A program made the translations under genes and the position numbers. Below the pieces are notes generated by a model. The model was not told the DNA's origin and did no database searches. It saw only the letters and a list, made by a program, of their open reading frames with translations. Shown in pieces: positions 7,352-16,231 of a stretch of 64,000 nt of DNA. The stretch spans positions 1 to 64,000 of the forward strand of contig JANWWP010000017.1 in NCBI GenBank assembly GCA_025055575.1, in the 5' to 3' direction. The stretch's first letter is position 1; the number at the start of each line of letters is the position of its first letter. This DNA is from Flavobacteriales bacterium. Lineage in GTDB: Bacteria > Bacteroidota > Bacteroidia > CAIKAF01.

Positions 7352-9612
7352 CAAGGCACCCCCATTTGCTTTTCGGTGCGCACTTTGCCATTTTTATCAT
7401 AAAACAGCCACTTCCCCGTTTTGACGCCCATGTTGTAAGTGCCTTTCACCTGTAATTTCCCGTTGGGATAGTAACGCACCATGTCCCCATCCATCACATC
7501 CCCATTGTATTGAATCCTTGAAGCCAGGGAACCATGAGGATACCAGGCTTCCCATATCCCATATTTTTTCCCGTTGCGATAGAGGCCACGGGTGCTCATT
7601 TGACCCGTCTCATAATATTCGATGGAAAGCCCGTCCATAACTCCTGCTTTATAATAAGTTTCATCCTTCACATGCCCGTTTTCATACCAGTGAATCCAGC
7701 GCCCTTCGGGCGTTCCCAACCGATATTGCACCTGGTATCGGGGTTTTCCGTCGGGATAGTAGCCTTTCCAAAGCCCGTCCATGAGGCCTTTTTTAAAAGT
7801 CCCTTGATCTTCCACTTGCCCGTTGGGATAAAATGAAATAAAAGGCCCCTCCTCCTTCCCTTCCAAAAATTGCCCGCGGTGTTCTTCCTGGCCGTTTTCG
7901 AAATAATGGACCCAGGGGCCCTCTTTCTTATCGTTCCTGAAGTACCCTTTTTTCCAAAGCGTGCCCGTGGAATCATAGTATATCCACAGCGAATCCTTGA
8001 GGTCGTTCTTGTAATAGCCAATACTCTGCAGGATGCCGGATGGATAAAATTGTTTCCATACGCCGTGGCGCTTATCTCTTACAAAAGTGCCCGTCATATC
8101 CACCTGACCGTTGGGAAAATACCAGGTCCAGAGGCCATGACGCAAACTGTCGAGGTAGGAGAATTCGCCGGAAGGCCGGCCGTTCCTGTAAAAGCTGCGC
8201 CACAGCCCGTGCGGTTTATCCTGAAAATAACGGGCTTCTTCTGCCAGCTGGCCATTGTCATGATACAGGAGCCAAAGGCCTTCTTTTTTGCCGTTTACCC
8301 GGCGCCCACTGAGTTTTATCTGACCGTTTTCGAACCAGACCCATGTACTGTCGTTGTCATGATTTACCACTGAACGTCGGGCCCCGTTTTCATAATAATA
8401 TAACCAACGCCCCATGGGCTTGTCCTCCCAATAATGTTCTTCTGAGCGCAGAACGCCGTTCTCAAACCAGGTGCGGGCGACGCCATGTTTGCGACCTTCC
8501 TGGAAAGGCGTTTCCAGTTCCAATTGGCCGTTTTTATACCACGCCCTTGCCACACCGTGCTTTTGTCCTTTAGCATTATAGGGCACTTCTTCTGTCAATT
8601 GCCCTTCCGGGCTAAAGGATTTCCAAAGACCCTGTCGTATCGAATCAACGGTCATTCGGCCCTCCAACATCAACTTTCCTGTTGGATAAAATTCCCGGTA
8701 ACTTCCGGTATTGGCATCGAATTCCTTGAGAACCTGGCCCTCGGGAGCAAATTCCTGGCACAGGCCTTTGGGCCTGCACCCGGCGTCGAATGAACATGAG
8801 AAAGCCACCTTAGCGCCTGGATGATAGCGCGCGCAGGGCCCATCACAAGGCCGCCCGGCGCTATAATGACACACTTCCTTTTTTTTGCCGTTCGGGAAAA
8901 ATTTTTCCCAGAGCCCTTCTTCCAATCCGTGCACAAAGGTCCCCCGTGCCAGCACTTTTCCGCCCACGCCCAATTCCGTGAATGTGCCGTGGTACAAACC
9001 ATCGCTATCCATATCCGCCTCAATCTGAAGGCTGCCATCCGGATAAAAGATCTGTTTCAGCCCCCGATCGTAGTTTTCCACTTTGCGCACGGCCCCGTCC
9101 GGATAATATTCTATCCATTTCCCCGCTCTCTTTCCCTCCCGATAGCGGCCTTCTGAATTTTGATTTCCAGACTCATACCATGTGCGAAAAGGGCCATGCA
9201 ATTGTCCATTTCTGTAAAAAAAACGGCTTTCGATCCGTCCGTTTTTGAAGTAGCTGACCATAGGCCCGTTTTTGATACCTTTTCGAAACTTTTGCACCGA
9301 CTTTAAAGTGCCATCCAGGCGATACTCTCTCCACACCCCATGGGGTTTTTCGTTCAACAAAGGACCGGCCATGTGCACCGTGCCATCCGGATACAAAATT
9401 TTCTGGAAACCCCGGTCATAGTCTGTTTCAGCCACTTTGGCCCCGTCGGAAGCATAGATATGCCAAAGGCCCACCTTTTTTCCATCTTTCATGGGGCCTT
9501 CCGCACGGCGCCCCGTTTCGGCCTGAAGGGGGGCCTTGGACACCTCCTGCTGGGCCGTCAGACAGCCCGATAGGATCCACAGCGCAGCGAAAAAAAAAGT
9601 CTTTCGAATCAA
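7351..9612 (-). CDS. Lipoprotein of about 29 tandem MORN/YwqK-like repeats
   Basis: 753 aa. The N-terminus is a lipoprotein signal peptide ending in LSGC (lipobox), so it is probably lipid-anchored. The rest is an almost unbroken array of units of about 24 residues, each like HGLWxxYYxNGQLxxxGxYxxGKK. I count about 29 from residue ~40 to the C-terminus. This is the MORN_2/YwqK antitoxin-like repeat family, common in Bacteroidota and seldom characterised; it forms beta-hairpin arrays and may bind membranes or proteins. The start is TTG, chosen because it gives a good signal peptide. Single-gene unit with its own terminator, divergent from yqgE. Function unknown. Confidence 0.85.
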   Translation of the reverse strand: MIRKTFFFAALWILSGCLTAQQEVSKAPLQAETGRRAEGPMKDGKKVGLWHIYASDGAKVAETDYDRGFQKILYPDGTVHMAGPLLNEKPHGVWREYRLDGTLKSVQKFRKGIKNGPMVSYFKNGRIESRFFYRNGQLHGPFRTWYESGNQNSEGRYREGKRAGKWIEYYPDGAVRKVENYDRGLKQIFYPDGSLQIEADMDSDGLYHGTFTELGVGGKVLARGTFVHGLEEGLWEKFFPNGKKKEVCHYSAGRPCDGPCARYHPGAKVAFSCSFDAGCRPKGLCQEFAPEGQVLKEFDANTGSYREFYPTGKLMLEGRMTVDSIRQGLWKSFSPEGQLTEEVPYNAKGQKHGVARAWYKNGQLELETPFQEGRKHGVARTWFENGVLRSEEHYWEDKPMGRWLYYYENGARRSVVNHDNDSTWVWFENGQIKLSGRRVNGKKEGLWLLYHDNGQLAEEARYFQDKPHGLWRSFYRNGRPSGEFSYLDSLRHGLWTWYFPNGQVDMTGTFVRDKRHGVWKQFYPSGILQSIGYYKNDLKDSLWIYYDSTGTLWKKGYFRNDKKEGPWVHYFENGQEEHRGQFLEGKEEGPFISFYPNGQVEDQGTFKKGLMDGLWKGYYPDGKPRYQVQYRLGTPEGRWIHWYENGHVKDETYYKAGVMDGLSIEYYETGQMSTRGLYRNGKKYGIWEAWYPHGSLASRIQYNGDVMDGDMVRYYPNGKLQVKGTYNMGVKTGKWLFYDKNGKVRTEKQMGVP

Positions 9613-9672
9613 GGATTGAACTTTACTGAACTAAACGGCAAAATTCTTGCTTATTATTTATGTGAAATAGTA

Positions 9673-9702
9673 TTTGAAAATTTTATACCAACAATAGTTT
9701 TG
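9673..9702 (+). promoter_or_regulatory. Bacteroidota-type promoter of yqgE
   Basis: TTTG at 9673-9676 and TAGTTTTG at 9695-9702, separated by 18 nt, fit the -33/-7 pattern. The -7 box ends 6 nt before ATG 9709, so the mRNA would be leaderless or nearly so. It also lies inside the longer track ORF (9616), which argues against that upstream start. Confidence 0.5.
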
Positions 9703-9708
9703 TGGCCA

Positions 9709-10272
9709 ATGACAGATAAGGATTCGGATGTTCAGGTAGGGCAAGGCACGCTGTTGGTGGCTTCGCCCTTTCTCCGGGATGGCAATTTTCGCCGCTCGGT
9801 GGTGCTGATTGCCGAGCACGACGCCGAAGGCTCGCTGGGCTTCATTCTGAATCAAATGACCTCACTCACCCTGGGCCAGGTGCTGCCCGGGATTGCAGAC
9901 CATTGGCCCATTTATTATGGCGGGCCTGTAGGCAACGACAGTCTTTTTTATCTTCATTCGCTGGGGCCTGAATTGGAAGGCGCCCGTCACATTTTGGGAA
10001 GCCTCTGGTGGGGTGGGGCTTTCAATCAACTTCGCGCTTTACTGGAAAAAGACCAGGTGCCCCGGCATGCTCTCAAATTTTTTGCGGGCTATTCAGGATG
10101 GGGTCAGGGTCAGTTGGCCTCGGAACTGGAAGAAGAATCCTGGATTCTGAAGCCCGGCGGCACATTGAATGTCCTGGAATCCGAAACCGACCACCTCTGG
10201 CGCCGGCTGATCCTGAGTGAGCCGGCCTATGCTCTGTGGTTCAATATGCCCGACGCCCCTTATCTCAATTGA
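9709..10272 (+). CDS. yqgE: YqgE/AlgH family protein
   Basis: 187 aa from ATG 9709. The family N-terminus GTLLVASPFLRDGNFRRSVV and GSLGFILNQ are clear, and FAGYSGWGQGQL is the conserved C-terminal signature. The track ORF adds 31 residues (MNFTELNG...) that are not like the family and that overlap the promoter, so they were removed. The molecular role of YqgE/AlgH proteins is poorly defined; a link to transcriptional regulation was proposed for AlgH. Its stop overlaps the next gene's ATG (TGATG), suggesting a two-gene operon. Confidence 0.9.
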   Translation: MTDKDSDVQVGQGTLLVASPFLRDGNFRRSVVLIAEHDAEGSLGFILNQMTSLTLGQVLPGIADHWPIYYGGPVGNDSLFYLHSLGPELEGARHILGSLWWGGAFNQLRALLEKDQVPRHALKFFAGYSGWGQGQLASELEEESWILKPGGTLNVLESETDHLWRRLILSEPAYALWFNMPDAPYLN

Positions 10273-10814
10273 TGTTTTCACGAGTACTTTGGGGCTGCCT
10301 GACGATTGTGTGGTTAGGATGGCATTGCTCCGGCGCCGGGTCGGCTGCTCAGATCATCGTGAGCCGCGGTGTTCTGCGCCTCGCTGTGCCCGGGGATTTT
10401 CATCTCAACCCTGCCGACAGCGCCTGGATTTCCAAGGACGGAAAAACCCGTATTCAAGTATTCCACAAAACCCGCAAAGACACTCTCCAGCCCAACTTTT
10501 CCCTCTCCGCCGAAGATTGGGTGGTCCACGTGCAGGATTCCCTATTGCATGAGGCCGGCTATTATTATATCAGCCGGCCCATGAACCGTTTCACAGGCGC
10601 CCTGCGCGGATTATTTTTTGTAGCGGCCCGGGATTCGCAATCCCTGAGCAGGGAGCGCCTTGAAGTTTTGATTCTGGAAAGCCCGGAATGGTTTCACACA
10701 CTCCAAGTTCATCTGAAAGGCCCACCCTTCCGTCTAAACCGGGATGAACTGGACGAGCTGTATGACTCGGCTTCCGAAATTCAGAAGCGCACCACAAGCC
10801 CCTCCGGCTCCTGA
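10272..10814 (+). CDS. Hypothetical exported protein
   Basis: 180 aa from ATG 10272, which overlaps the yqgE stop (TGATG); the track start at 10236 lies inside yqgE and was rejected. The first ~25 residues (MFSRVLWGCLTIVWLGWHCS) are hydrophobic and look like a signal peptide. The remainder is a compact, soluble, mixed-charge domain without a motif I recognise. Translational coupling to yqgE suggests co-expression. No function is proposed. Confidence 0.65.
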   Translation: MFSRVLWGCLTIVWLGWHCSGAGSAAQIIVSRGVLRLAVPGDFHLNPADSAWISKDGKTRIQVFHKTRKDTLQPNFSLSAEDWVVHVQDSLLHEAGYYYISRPMNRFTGALRGLFFVAARDSQSLSRERLEVLILESPEWFHTLQVHLKGPPFRLNRDELDELYDSASEIQKRTTSPSGS

Positions 10815-10838
10815 AAATCAGCCGCCACAGTTGTCGGC

Positions 10839-10846
10839 TAATTTTG
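10839..10846 (+). promoter_or_regulatory. -7 promoter box of aspartate kinase
   Basis: TAATTTTG is an exact TAnnTTTG match ending 7 nt before the ATG at 10854, implying a very short or absent leader. No good -33 TTTG is seen at the expected spacing. Confidence 0.4.
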
Positions 10847-10853
10847 GCCCCGG

Positions 10854-12137
10854 ATGAAGCTCAGGGTCTTTAAATTCGGTGGCGCCTCGGTGCGGGATGC
10901 CGAGGGTATTCGCAACATCACAAAAATTGTTCGGAATGCGCTTCAACAGGGTACGCGTTTGGCTTGTGTGGTATCTGCCACCGGCAAAACAACCAACGCC
11001 CTGGAGCACATTTTAAAAACTTGGTTGAAGGCCCCTGAAGCCGGACTTCGGGCCCTCCAAGAACTGGCGGCACATCATGTGCAGATCGCCAGGGATCTGT
11101 TGAAAGATCCGGCTCCTGCCATTCGTGAAATTGAATCCATTCAGGAAAGGATCGCTCAGGGGCTGGCCCATCCTTCAGGGGTCCTTTTCGACGCGTTGTA
11201 TGACCAGGTGGTAAGCGAAGGCGAACGGATGGCGACGGCTCTGGTGTCGGCTTATTGGCAGTCGGAGGCCCTTCCCCACAGTTTACTGGACGCCCGTCAA
11301 TTGATCCGCACCAACCCCACCTGGCGCGAAGGCGAAGTCCTCTGGGAACCCACTCGAGAGGCGCTGCGAGCCAGCGGAGCGCGATTGTGGGAACAGAACC
11401 CCGGGCAGGTTCTGCTGACCCAGGGATTCATTGGCGGCGGCCCTCACGGCGAGAGCGTCACACTGGGCCGGGAAGGCAGCGATTACAGCGCCGCTCTCAT
11501 TGCTGCGGGCTTGGAAGCCGAGGATGTGGTGATCTGGAAGGATGTGGCGGGGGTCTATAACGCCGACCCCAAAGTTCACCCGGGCGCAGTGCTGTTCAGC
11601 CGGCTTTCCTACGACGATGCCCTGGAGTTGGCCTGCTACGGGGCCACAATCATCCATCCCAAAACCATTTTCCCCTTAAAATCTTCGGGCATACCATTGC
11701 TTGTAAAATCCTTTCAATATCCCGAAGCGCCGGGAACACGCATTGACAACAACCGCACGCTGGCCTTGGTGCCGGCTCTGATCCAGAAACCGCGTCAGGC
11801 CCTTTTGCAAATCCGGACGAAAAACGGAGAATTTTTGAATGAAAACCATCTGGCCACAATCTTCCAATGCGCCCGTCAAAGCCGCCTGAAAGTCAATGCT
11901 TTGCACCACACAGCTCTGGAAATAAACCTGTGTGTTGAAGACGATCTGCACCACATCGACGAATTTTTAAAGGCCTTGGCTATGGATTTTTCCATCACCA
12001 CCCGGCGCAAGCTGGAATTGATCACCCTCATCCATCCCAGCCCTACACTGACTGAAAACGTCCTGGGATCCAGGAAACCACTTCTGGAACAATCCAACCA
12101 CAGAGTGATGAGATTTGTGGCAGAAGCTGTAAATTGA
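10854..12137 (+). CDS. lysC: Aspartate kinase
   Basis: 427 aa, a typical monofunctional size. KFGGASV (7-13) is the nucleotide-binding start of the amino-acid kinase fold. Further conserved stretches are VVSATGKTTNAL, GREGSDYSAAL, the ATP/substrate segment VIWKDVAGVYNADPK and YGATIIHPKT. Residues ~300-427 should be the ACT regulatory part. It phosphorylates L-aspartate, the first step to lysine, threonine, methionine and diaminopimelate. Appears monocistronic: it has its own -7 box and a long AT-rich gap follows. Confidence 0.93.
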   Translation: MKLRVFKFGGASVRDAEGIRNITKIVRNALQQGTRLACVVSATGKTTNALEHILKTWLKAPEAGLRALQELAAHHVQIARDLLKDPAPAIREIESIQERIAQGLAHPSGVLFDALYDQVVSEGERMATALVSAYWQSEALPHSLLDARQLIRTNPTWREGEVLWEPTREALRASGARLWEQNPGQVLLTQGFIGGGPHGESVTLGREGSDYSAALIAAGLEAEDVVIWKDVAGVYNADPKVHPGAVLFSRLSYDDALELACYGATIIHPKTIFPLKSSGIPLLVKSFQYPEAPGTRIDNNRTLALVPALIQKPRQALLQIRTKNGEFLNENHLATIFQCARQSRLKVNALHHTALEINLCVEDDLHHIDEFLKALAMDFSITTRRKLELITLIHPSPTLTENVLGSRKPLLEQSNHRVMRFVAEAVN

Positions 12138-12613
12138 TTTAAAAAACCCAATCCTAAGGCGACTCTTTCAAAGAAAATTATTAGCCTATCACCACGAAAA
12201 AATTTAAATGTTTATTTTAGGAAGCCATTATTAAAATTCAAATATTTCACATATTAAATAAGCTTTTTGTCTTTTATATTTTATCAATCTACGTTTTTAT
12301 TTTATATAAATTTGTCTATAAAATTATTGATTTTTTAAACTACTTACACGTTCAATTTTAAGGCTAAAAAGAAAAATAATTTCATGTATTTTAAACAGGA
12401 TTCATTTAAAAATAATTCTTTTTTTAAAGGGTAATTTATGGATTTAAACCCAAAAAAATGCTCCTAAACTACTTGAATTGTATTTTCCAAATTCTGCGTT
12501 CCAAACTTTAATGATTCTGAAAGAGTTATTGAAATTGTATTTAAAATATTGAAATTTAATTATTTAAATCATTATTTTAAAAACAAAATAAGTAATTTTT
12601 ATAGGAATTTTTT
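12138..12613. other. AT-rich non-coding spacer
   Basis: About 480 bp with a base composition markedly more AT-rich than the surrounding genes. I see no ORF, RNA gene or long repeat in it, only A/T runs. It separates aspartate kinase from a T9SS cargo gene and ends in that gene's promoter. It may be an insertion scar or a long upstream regulatory region. Confidence 0.5.
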
Positions 12614-12645
12614 TTTGGTTACCCAAATCAAAGAATCTAAATTTG
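12614..12645 (+). promoter_or_regulatory. Promoter of T9SS cargo gene (-33/-7)
   Basis: TTTG at 12614-12617, a 20-nt spacer and TAAATTTG at 12638-12645: the best complete Bacteroidota promoter in the window. The predicted transcription start lies some 15 nt before ATG 12666. Confidence 0.6.
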
Positions 12646-12665
12646 TATAGCAAAAAATTAAAGTC

Positions 12666-14459
12666 ATGAAAAAAAGTATCTTTTCTTTACTTTTTGCCAT
12701 ACTTGGGTTCTCCTTGCCAGGACACACACAGCCAAATCCTTGCTTAATAGACATATATCCCATGGGCTGGCCTAACACATTTCCCTATTACTGCACAGGA
12801 GATACCTTAGGATTTATGTTTTACAGTCCGGGAATAAATACTCAATATGATTCCCTAATTATTCATTGGGGGGACGGAACTTCCAGCGGTGTAAATACCA
12901 ACAATTTTCAAACAGTTGTGATGCACGTGTACACGCAGTCCGGCACCTACTTTCCTTTCCTTGAGGGGTTGGGGGGTACCTGTGGAGATACCCTCATGCC
13001 TTTCCAGGTGTATGGAGATGTAAATCCTGGAGATACGCTCCAATATGGTATCATCAATTACATTGAAGTGTCGGACGGATGTGCCTTGCAGTCGGGAAGA
13101 GCCTTCATCGATTCGGACGGCAACTGCACCTACTCCTCCAATGATGTGCCCTTAGCAGGCAAATCTGTGCTGGCTTATTCAGGGAATAATGTAATAGGTC
13201 TTGTTTTCACGAACCAGGATGGCATATTTGCATTTAACGGGCCGCCGGGTGTGAATTTCAAAATATATAATTATCAATTGAGCAGTTCACTTTTTCCCAA
13301 TTGTGGCACAAGCAGCTCTGGTGCGGAAACCACTGCAAACAGCACGAATGATTTCGTTTTCAATTGCAATGGCGGTTTTGATCTTTCCATCACTTCAGGA
13401 AGTACCTTTTTGGCTCAAACCATGTTTACGCCTATCTTTTTCAATGTGTGCAATGAGGGCTGTACTGCTGTGTCCAATCCCACAGTCACGTTTCAATTCC
13501 CCTCACAGGTAATACCTGAGAATCCTGGTTCGGTGGTTGTGTATTTACCTGGGAGCTGGACACAGCTCATTCCTACGGTTAGCGGTTCTTCCGTGTCTTT
13601 CACGATTCCTACTATCCTGACCCCGCAGACCTGCGTTTCAGGCTATCTGAAAGCTCAAGCCAATCCTCAAAACACCATATTAGGAACGGAAGTTTGTGTG
13701 GTTTTCTCTGTGGAACCCTCGAGTGGGGATTCTAACCCCAACAACAACACTTCTTCGACTTGCATGACTGTCGTCACATCCTACGATCCAAATGATAAAC
13801 AAGGACAATGCGACAATAAGAACGCCCAAGGCGATATTGAAGCAAACAAACCCCTCATCTACACCATCCGCTTCCAAAATGAAGGGAATTTCCCTGCCCG
13901 TGATATCCGAATCACCGATACCTTGGATGTGAACCTCAATTGGAATAGCGTTCAGCTTTTAGGGTGTAGCCATCCGGTTCAAGTGTGGATGAACGACAAT
14001 GTGCTTACGTTCTTTTTTGATGAAATATGGCTCCCTTCCATGGCGGTGAACGAGCCCGCCAGCCATGGCCATGTAATTTTCACCGTGCATCAGGATCCCA
14101 ACCTGCCGCCTCAGACAACCATAAAAAACAACGCGGATATTTTCTTTGACTATAATGCCCCCGTGCGCACCAACACCGTTGTGAGCGTCATTAAATCTAT
14201 TGGATTAGAAGAAGACCAAACCTCCTCCTTCCGAATGGCGCCCAATCCCGCCCAGGAAGCCCTGTATCTAAATGGAAAAGTGGACGTTCCGATGGAATTT
14301 CGGTTGTTGGATGCGACAGGGCGCACGGTCCTCAGTCAAATCCTCACCAAGGAAGGCCAGCACGTGCACCTACACAATGTGAAAAATGGGATATATACGG
14401 CCCACCTCACTCTAGGTGGAAAAAGCCTGACCGTGCAGAAAATCATCGTGATGCGTTAA
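12666..14459 (+). CDS. Secreted T9SS cargo protein with PKD-like and repeat domains
   Basis: 597 aa. The signal peptide (MKKSIFSLLFAILGFSLPGHTQ) is followed by a PKD-like segment (IIHWGDGTSSGV, ~75-110), a SdrD-like carbohydrate/prealbumin-type stretch (FIDSDGNCTYSSNDVPLAGKS, ~150-200), a domain beginning SYDPNDKQG that is common in large Bacteroidota surface proteins (DUF7619-like, ~375-510), and a C-terminal type-A sorting domain (MAPNPAQEALYL...KIIVMR). Predicted to be exported by Sec, moved across the outer membrane by T9SS and attached or released. Codon composition is more AT-rich than neighbouring genes. Own promoter and terminator. Likely adhesion or structural; no catalytic motif seen. 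Confidence 0.85.
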   Translation: MKKSIFSLLFAILGFSLPGHTQPNPCLIDIYPMGWPNTFPYYCTGDTLGFMFYSPGINTQYDSLIIHWGDGTSSGVNTNNFQTVVMHVYTQSGTYFPFLEGLGGTCGDTLMPFQVYGDVNPGDTLQYGIINYIEVSDGCALQSGRAFIDSDGNCTYSSNDVPLAGKSVLAYSGNNVIGLVFTNQDGIFAFNGPPGVNFKIYNYQLSSSLFPNCGTSSSGAETTANSTNDFVFNCNGGFDLSITSGSTFLAQTMFTPIFFNVCNEGCTAVSNPTVTFQFPSQVIPENPGSVVVYLPGSWTQLIPTVSGSSVSFTIPTILTPQTCVSGYLKAQANPQNTILGTEVCVVFSVEPSSGDSNPNNNTSSTCMTVVTSYDPNDKQGQCDNKNAQGDIEANKPLIYTIRFQNEGNFPARDIRITDTLDVNLNWNSVQLLGCSHPVQVWMNDNVLTFFFDEIWLPSMAVNEPASHGHVIFTVHQDPNLPPQTTIKNNADIFFDYNAPVRTNTVVSVIKSIGLEEDQTSSFRMAPNPAQEALYLNGKVDVPMEFRLLDATGRTVLSQILTKEGQHVHLHNVKNGIYTAHLTLGGKSLTVQKIIVMR

Positions 14460-14483
14460 AAATACCGGCATTCACCCCCTTCC

Positions 14484-14519
14484 AAGCCGTCTGCCGATGG
14501 AAGCGGCAGGCGGCTTTTC
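14484..14519 (+). terminator. Intrinsic terminator after the T9SS cargo gene
   Basis: AAGCCGTCTGCCG pairs with CGGCAGGCGGCTT in a 13-bp stem (one G-T pair), followed by TTTTCTGTTT. Lies between convergent genes. Confidence 0.7.
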
Positions 14520-14586
14520 TGTTTCCGGGGAAAGCCCTTCCGATGCCTCCGTCATCCTGAATAAGAGAGGTTTTATCCCCCTGTAT

Positions 14587-16191
14587 TCAAAAGATTTTAT
14601 GCCGCATCCAGCGCTGCCTGAGCGCCAAAAGTAAAAGAAGCCCCCCCACCAGCAGCCCCAGCCTTCCGGGCCAGTCGCCGTAGCGGGCAAAAAAGGTGGG
14701 AGCTCCGGACGTGGGAATTTCCAAGGTTCGGTGCAGAATCGCCGGTTCCCAATAGTGCGTTTGAGCCAGCACGTCGCCCTTGGGGCTTATGAAACCGGAA
14801 ATGCCCGTGTTGGCGGACTGCACCACAGGCACTCCCAAAGAAACGGCCAGGATGCGGGCATAGGCAAAATGCTGCCGGTAACCCGGTGTGTCGCCCCACC
14901 ATCCGTCGTTGGTGATGACGGCGATAAGGCGGGCTCCGTTGCGCACAAAACCCGCCATAAAATCCGGAAACACGGATTCATAACAAATAGAGGGGGCAAT
15001 GCCCAGTTCACTTCCGGGCATTCGAAATACGGATCTTTCTTTTTGGGTGCCAAGGTTGCCGATCATCCCCCCCAGACGCCCGAACACCTTATCCTGTAAG
15101 GGCTTCAGAATTCTGGGGAAAGGCAACATTTCCGGACCGGGCACCAGTTTGCTTTTATGGTATAGCTGCGGAGGCTGACCGGAGGTCAAAAAGGCGGCGG
15201 TGTTATAATCGTCAACGTACAACCCGTCGCCCACAGGTTCTGCGCTGGGGGGCACACCCTCCGAACTTTCCCTGAAGACATCCTGGGTGCTCAGTCCTAA
15301 AATAAAAGCCGAACCGGGATATGCCTCCACAAAAGCCTGAAAACGGCCAAACAAACTGTCTTTGTACAATTCCTTTTCCCAAAGCGCTATAGGTACAGCG
15401 GTTTCCGGGGCCACATACAAATCTGCCGGGGCGGAACCAGCCATGGCCAGCAACTTGACCACCTGGGCCTGCGGCGTCAAGCCATCAAATTTTTCATTCC
15501 AAGGGTCAATATTGGGCTGCAGCAGGGTGATGCGCAGGGAACGTATTTCCCTTTTGCCTTTGGCGAAATACATGAAATAGGAAAAAATAACCGGCAGACC
15601 TATCACCAGAAGCGCCGTAGCCAGACGCTTTGCAAAAAAAAGGGGATCGGCCGACCGAAAAAGCCGGGCCACGGCATAGTTGCAACCCAAAATCCATGCA
15701 CTGCCGCCCAGGGGCCCGGTCCATTGATACCACTGCACCCACTCAGGCATGGTGGCGAAACCAAAACCCAAAGTGAGCCAGGGCCAGGCCAGATCCCACC
15801 TTTGATGCAAAAATTCAAAGGCCAGCCAAAGGCTCACCAAACCGATGGCCCCGCGCACCACACCCATATTGCGCCGCACAAACAGGCCCATCCTGAAAAC
15901 AATTGCCATAAAAAGACTGTTAAACAGTATGGCCGCCACCGCCCCTTCCGGCGAAGCATTCCACACCCACCAGGTGGTGCAGAAGTTCCAAACCAGAAAG
16001 GCCCAATAGCTGAGCAGAAAAAAGCGCCCCCCACGGATTTGGGGATATATTTCCGGCAATGCCAGCATGGGCGCCAACGCCACAAACTTCAGCCACACCA
16101 GGCCATCCGCAGGCCACGACAGCCAGAGTATCAACCCGCCGGCCGTAGCCGCAAGAAATTGTTGAAAAAGAGGGATTTTTAAAAATTTCAT
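14587..16191 (-). CDS. lnt: Apolipoprotein N-acyltransferase
   Basis: 534 aa from ATG 16191. The N-terminal ~200 residues contain several membrane segments (FLAATAGGLILWLSW and on). They are followed by a nitrilase-like periplasmic domain with the catalytic triad in APETAVP (Glu), HKSKLVPG (Lys) and SICYESVFP (Cys). INDGWWGDTPGYRQH and SANTGISGFI are family hallmarks, and a final membrane helix closes the protein. It transfers a third acyl chain to the N-terminal Cys of lipoproteins in the inner membrane, fitting the several lipoproteins in this window. The track ORF adds 23 residues that run into the divergent gene's promoter; these were removed. Confidence 0.93.
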   Translation of the reverse strand: MKFLKIPLFQQFLAATAGGLILWLSWPADGLVWLKFVALAPMLALPEIYPQIRGGRFFLLSYWAFLVWNFCTTWWVWNASPEGAVAAILFNSLFMAIVFRMGLFVRRNMGVVRGAIGLVSLWLAFEFLHQRWDLAWPWLTLGFGFATMPEWVQWYQWTGPLGGSAWILGCNYAVARLFRSADPLFFAKRLATALLVIGLPVIFSYFMYFAKGKREIRSLRITLLQPNIDPWNEKFDGLTPQAQVVKLLAMAGSAPADLYVAPETAVPIALWEKELYKDSLFGRFQAFVEAYPGSAFILGLSTQDVFRESSEGVPPSAEPVGDGLYVDDYNTAAFLTSGQPPQLYHKSKLVPGPEMLPFPRILKPLQDKVFGRLGGMIGNLGTQKERSVFRMPGSELGIAPSICYESVFPDFMAGFVRNGARLIAVITNDGWWGDTPGYRQHFAYARILAVSLGVPVVQSANTGISGFISPKGDVLAQTHYWEPAILHRTLEIPTSGAPTFFARYGDWPGRLGLLVGGLLLLLALRQRWMRHKIF

Positions 16192-16206
16192 GTGCTGCAA
16201 ATTTGT

Positions 16207-16214
16207 TAGATTTG
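16207..16214 (+). promoter_or_regulatory. -7 promoter box of the 905-aa T9SS gene
   Basis: TAGATTTG, an exact TAnnTTTG match, ends 17 nt before the GTG start at 16232. No -33 TTTG at standard spacing. Confidence 0.38.
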
Positions 16215-16231
16215 TATAAATAATACTAATT

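Noticed and set aside
7351-9612. Tandem DNA repeat or CRISPR-like array
   Set aside because: The periodicity is at protein level (24-residue MORN/YwqK-like units in a coding frame); DNA copies are diverged and there are no spacers.
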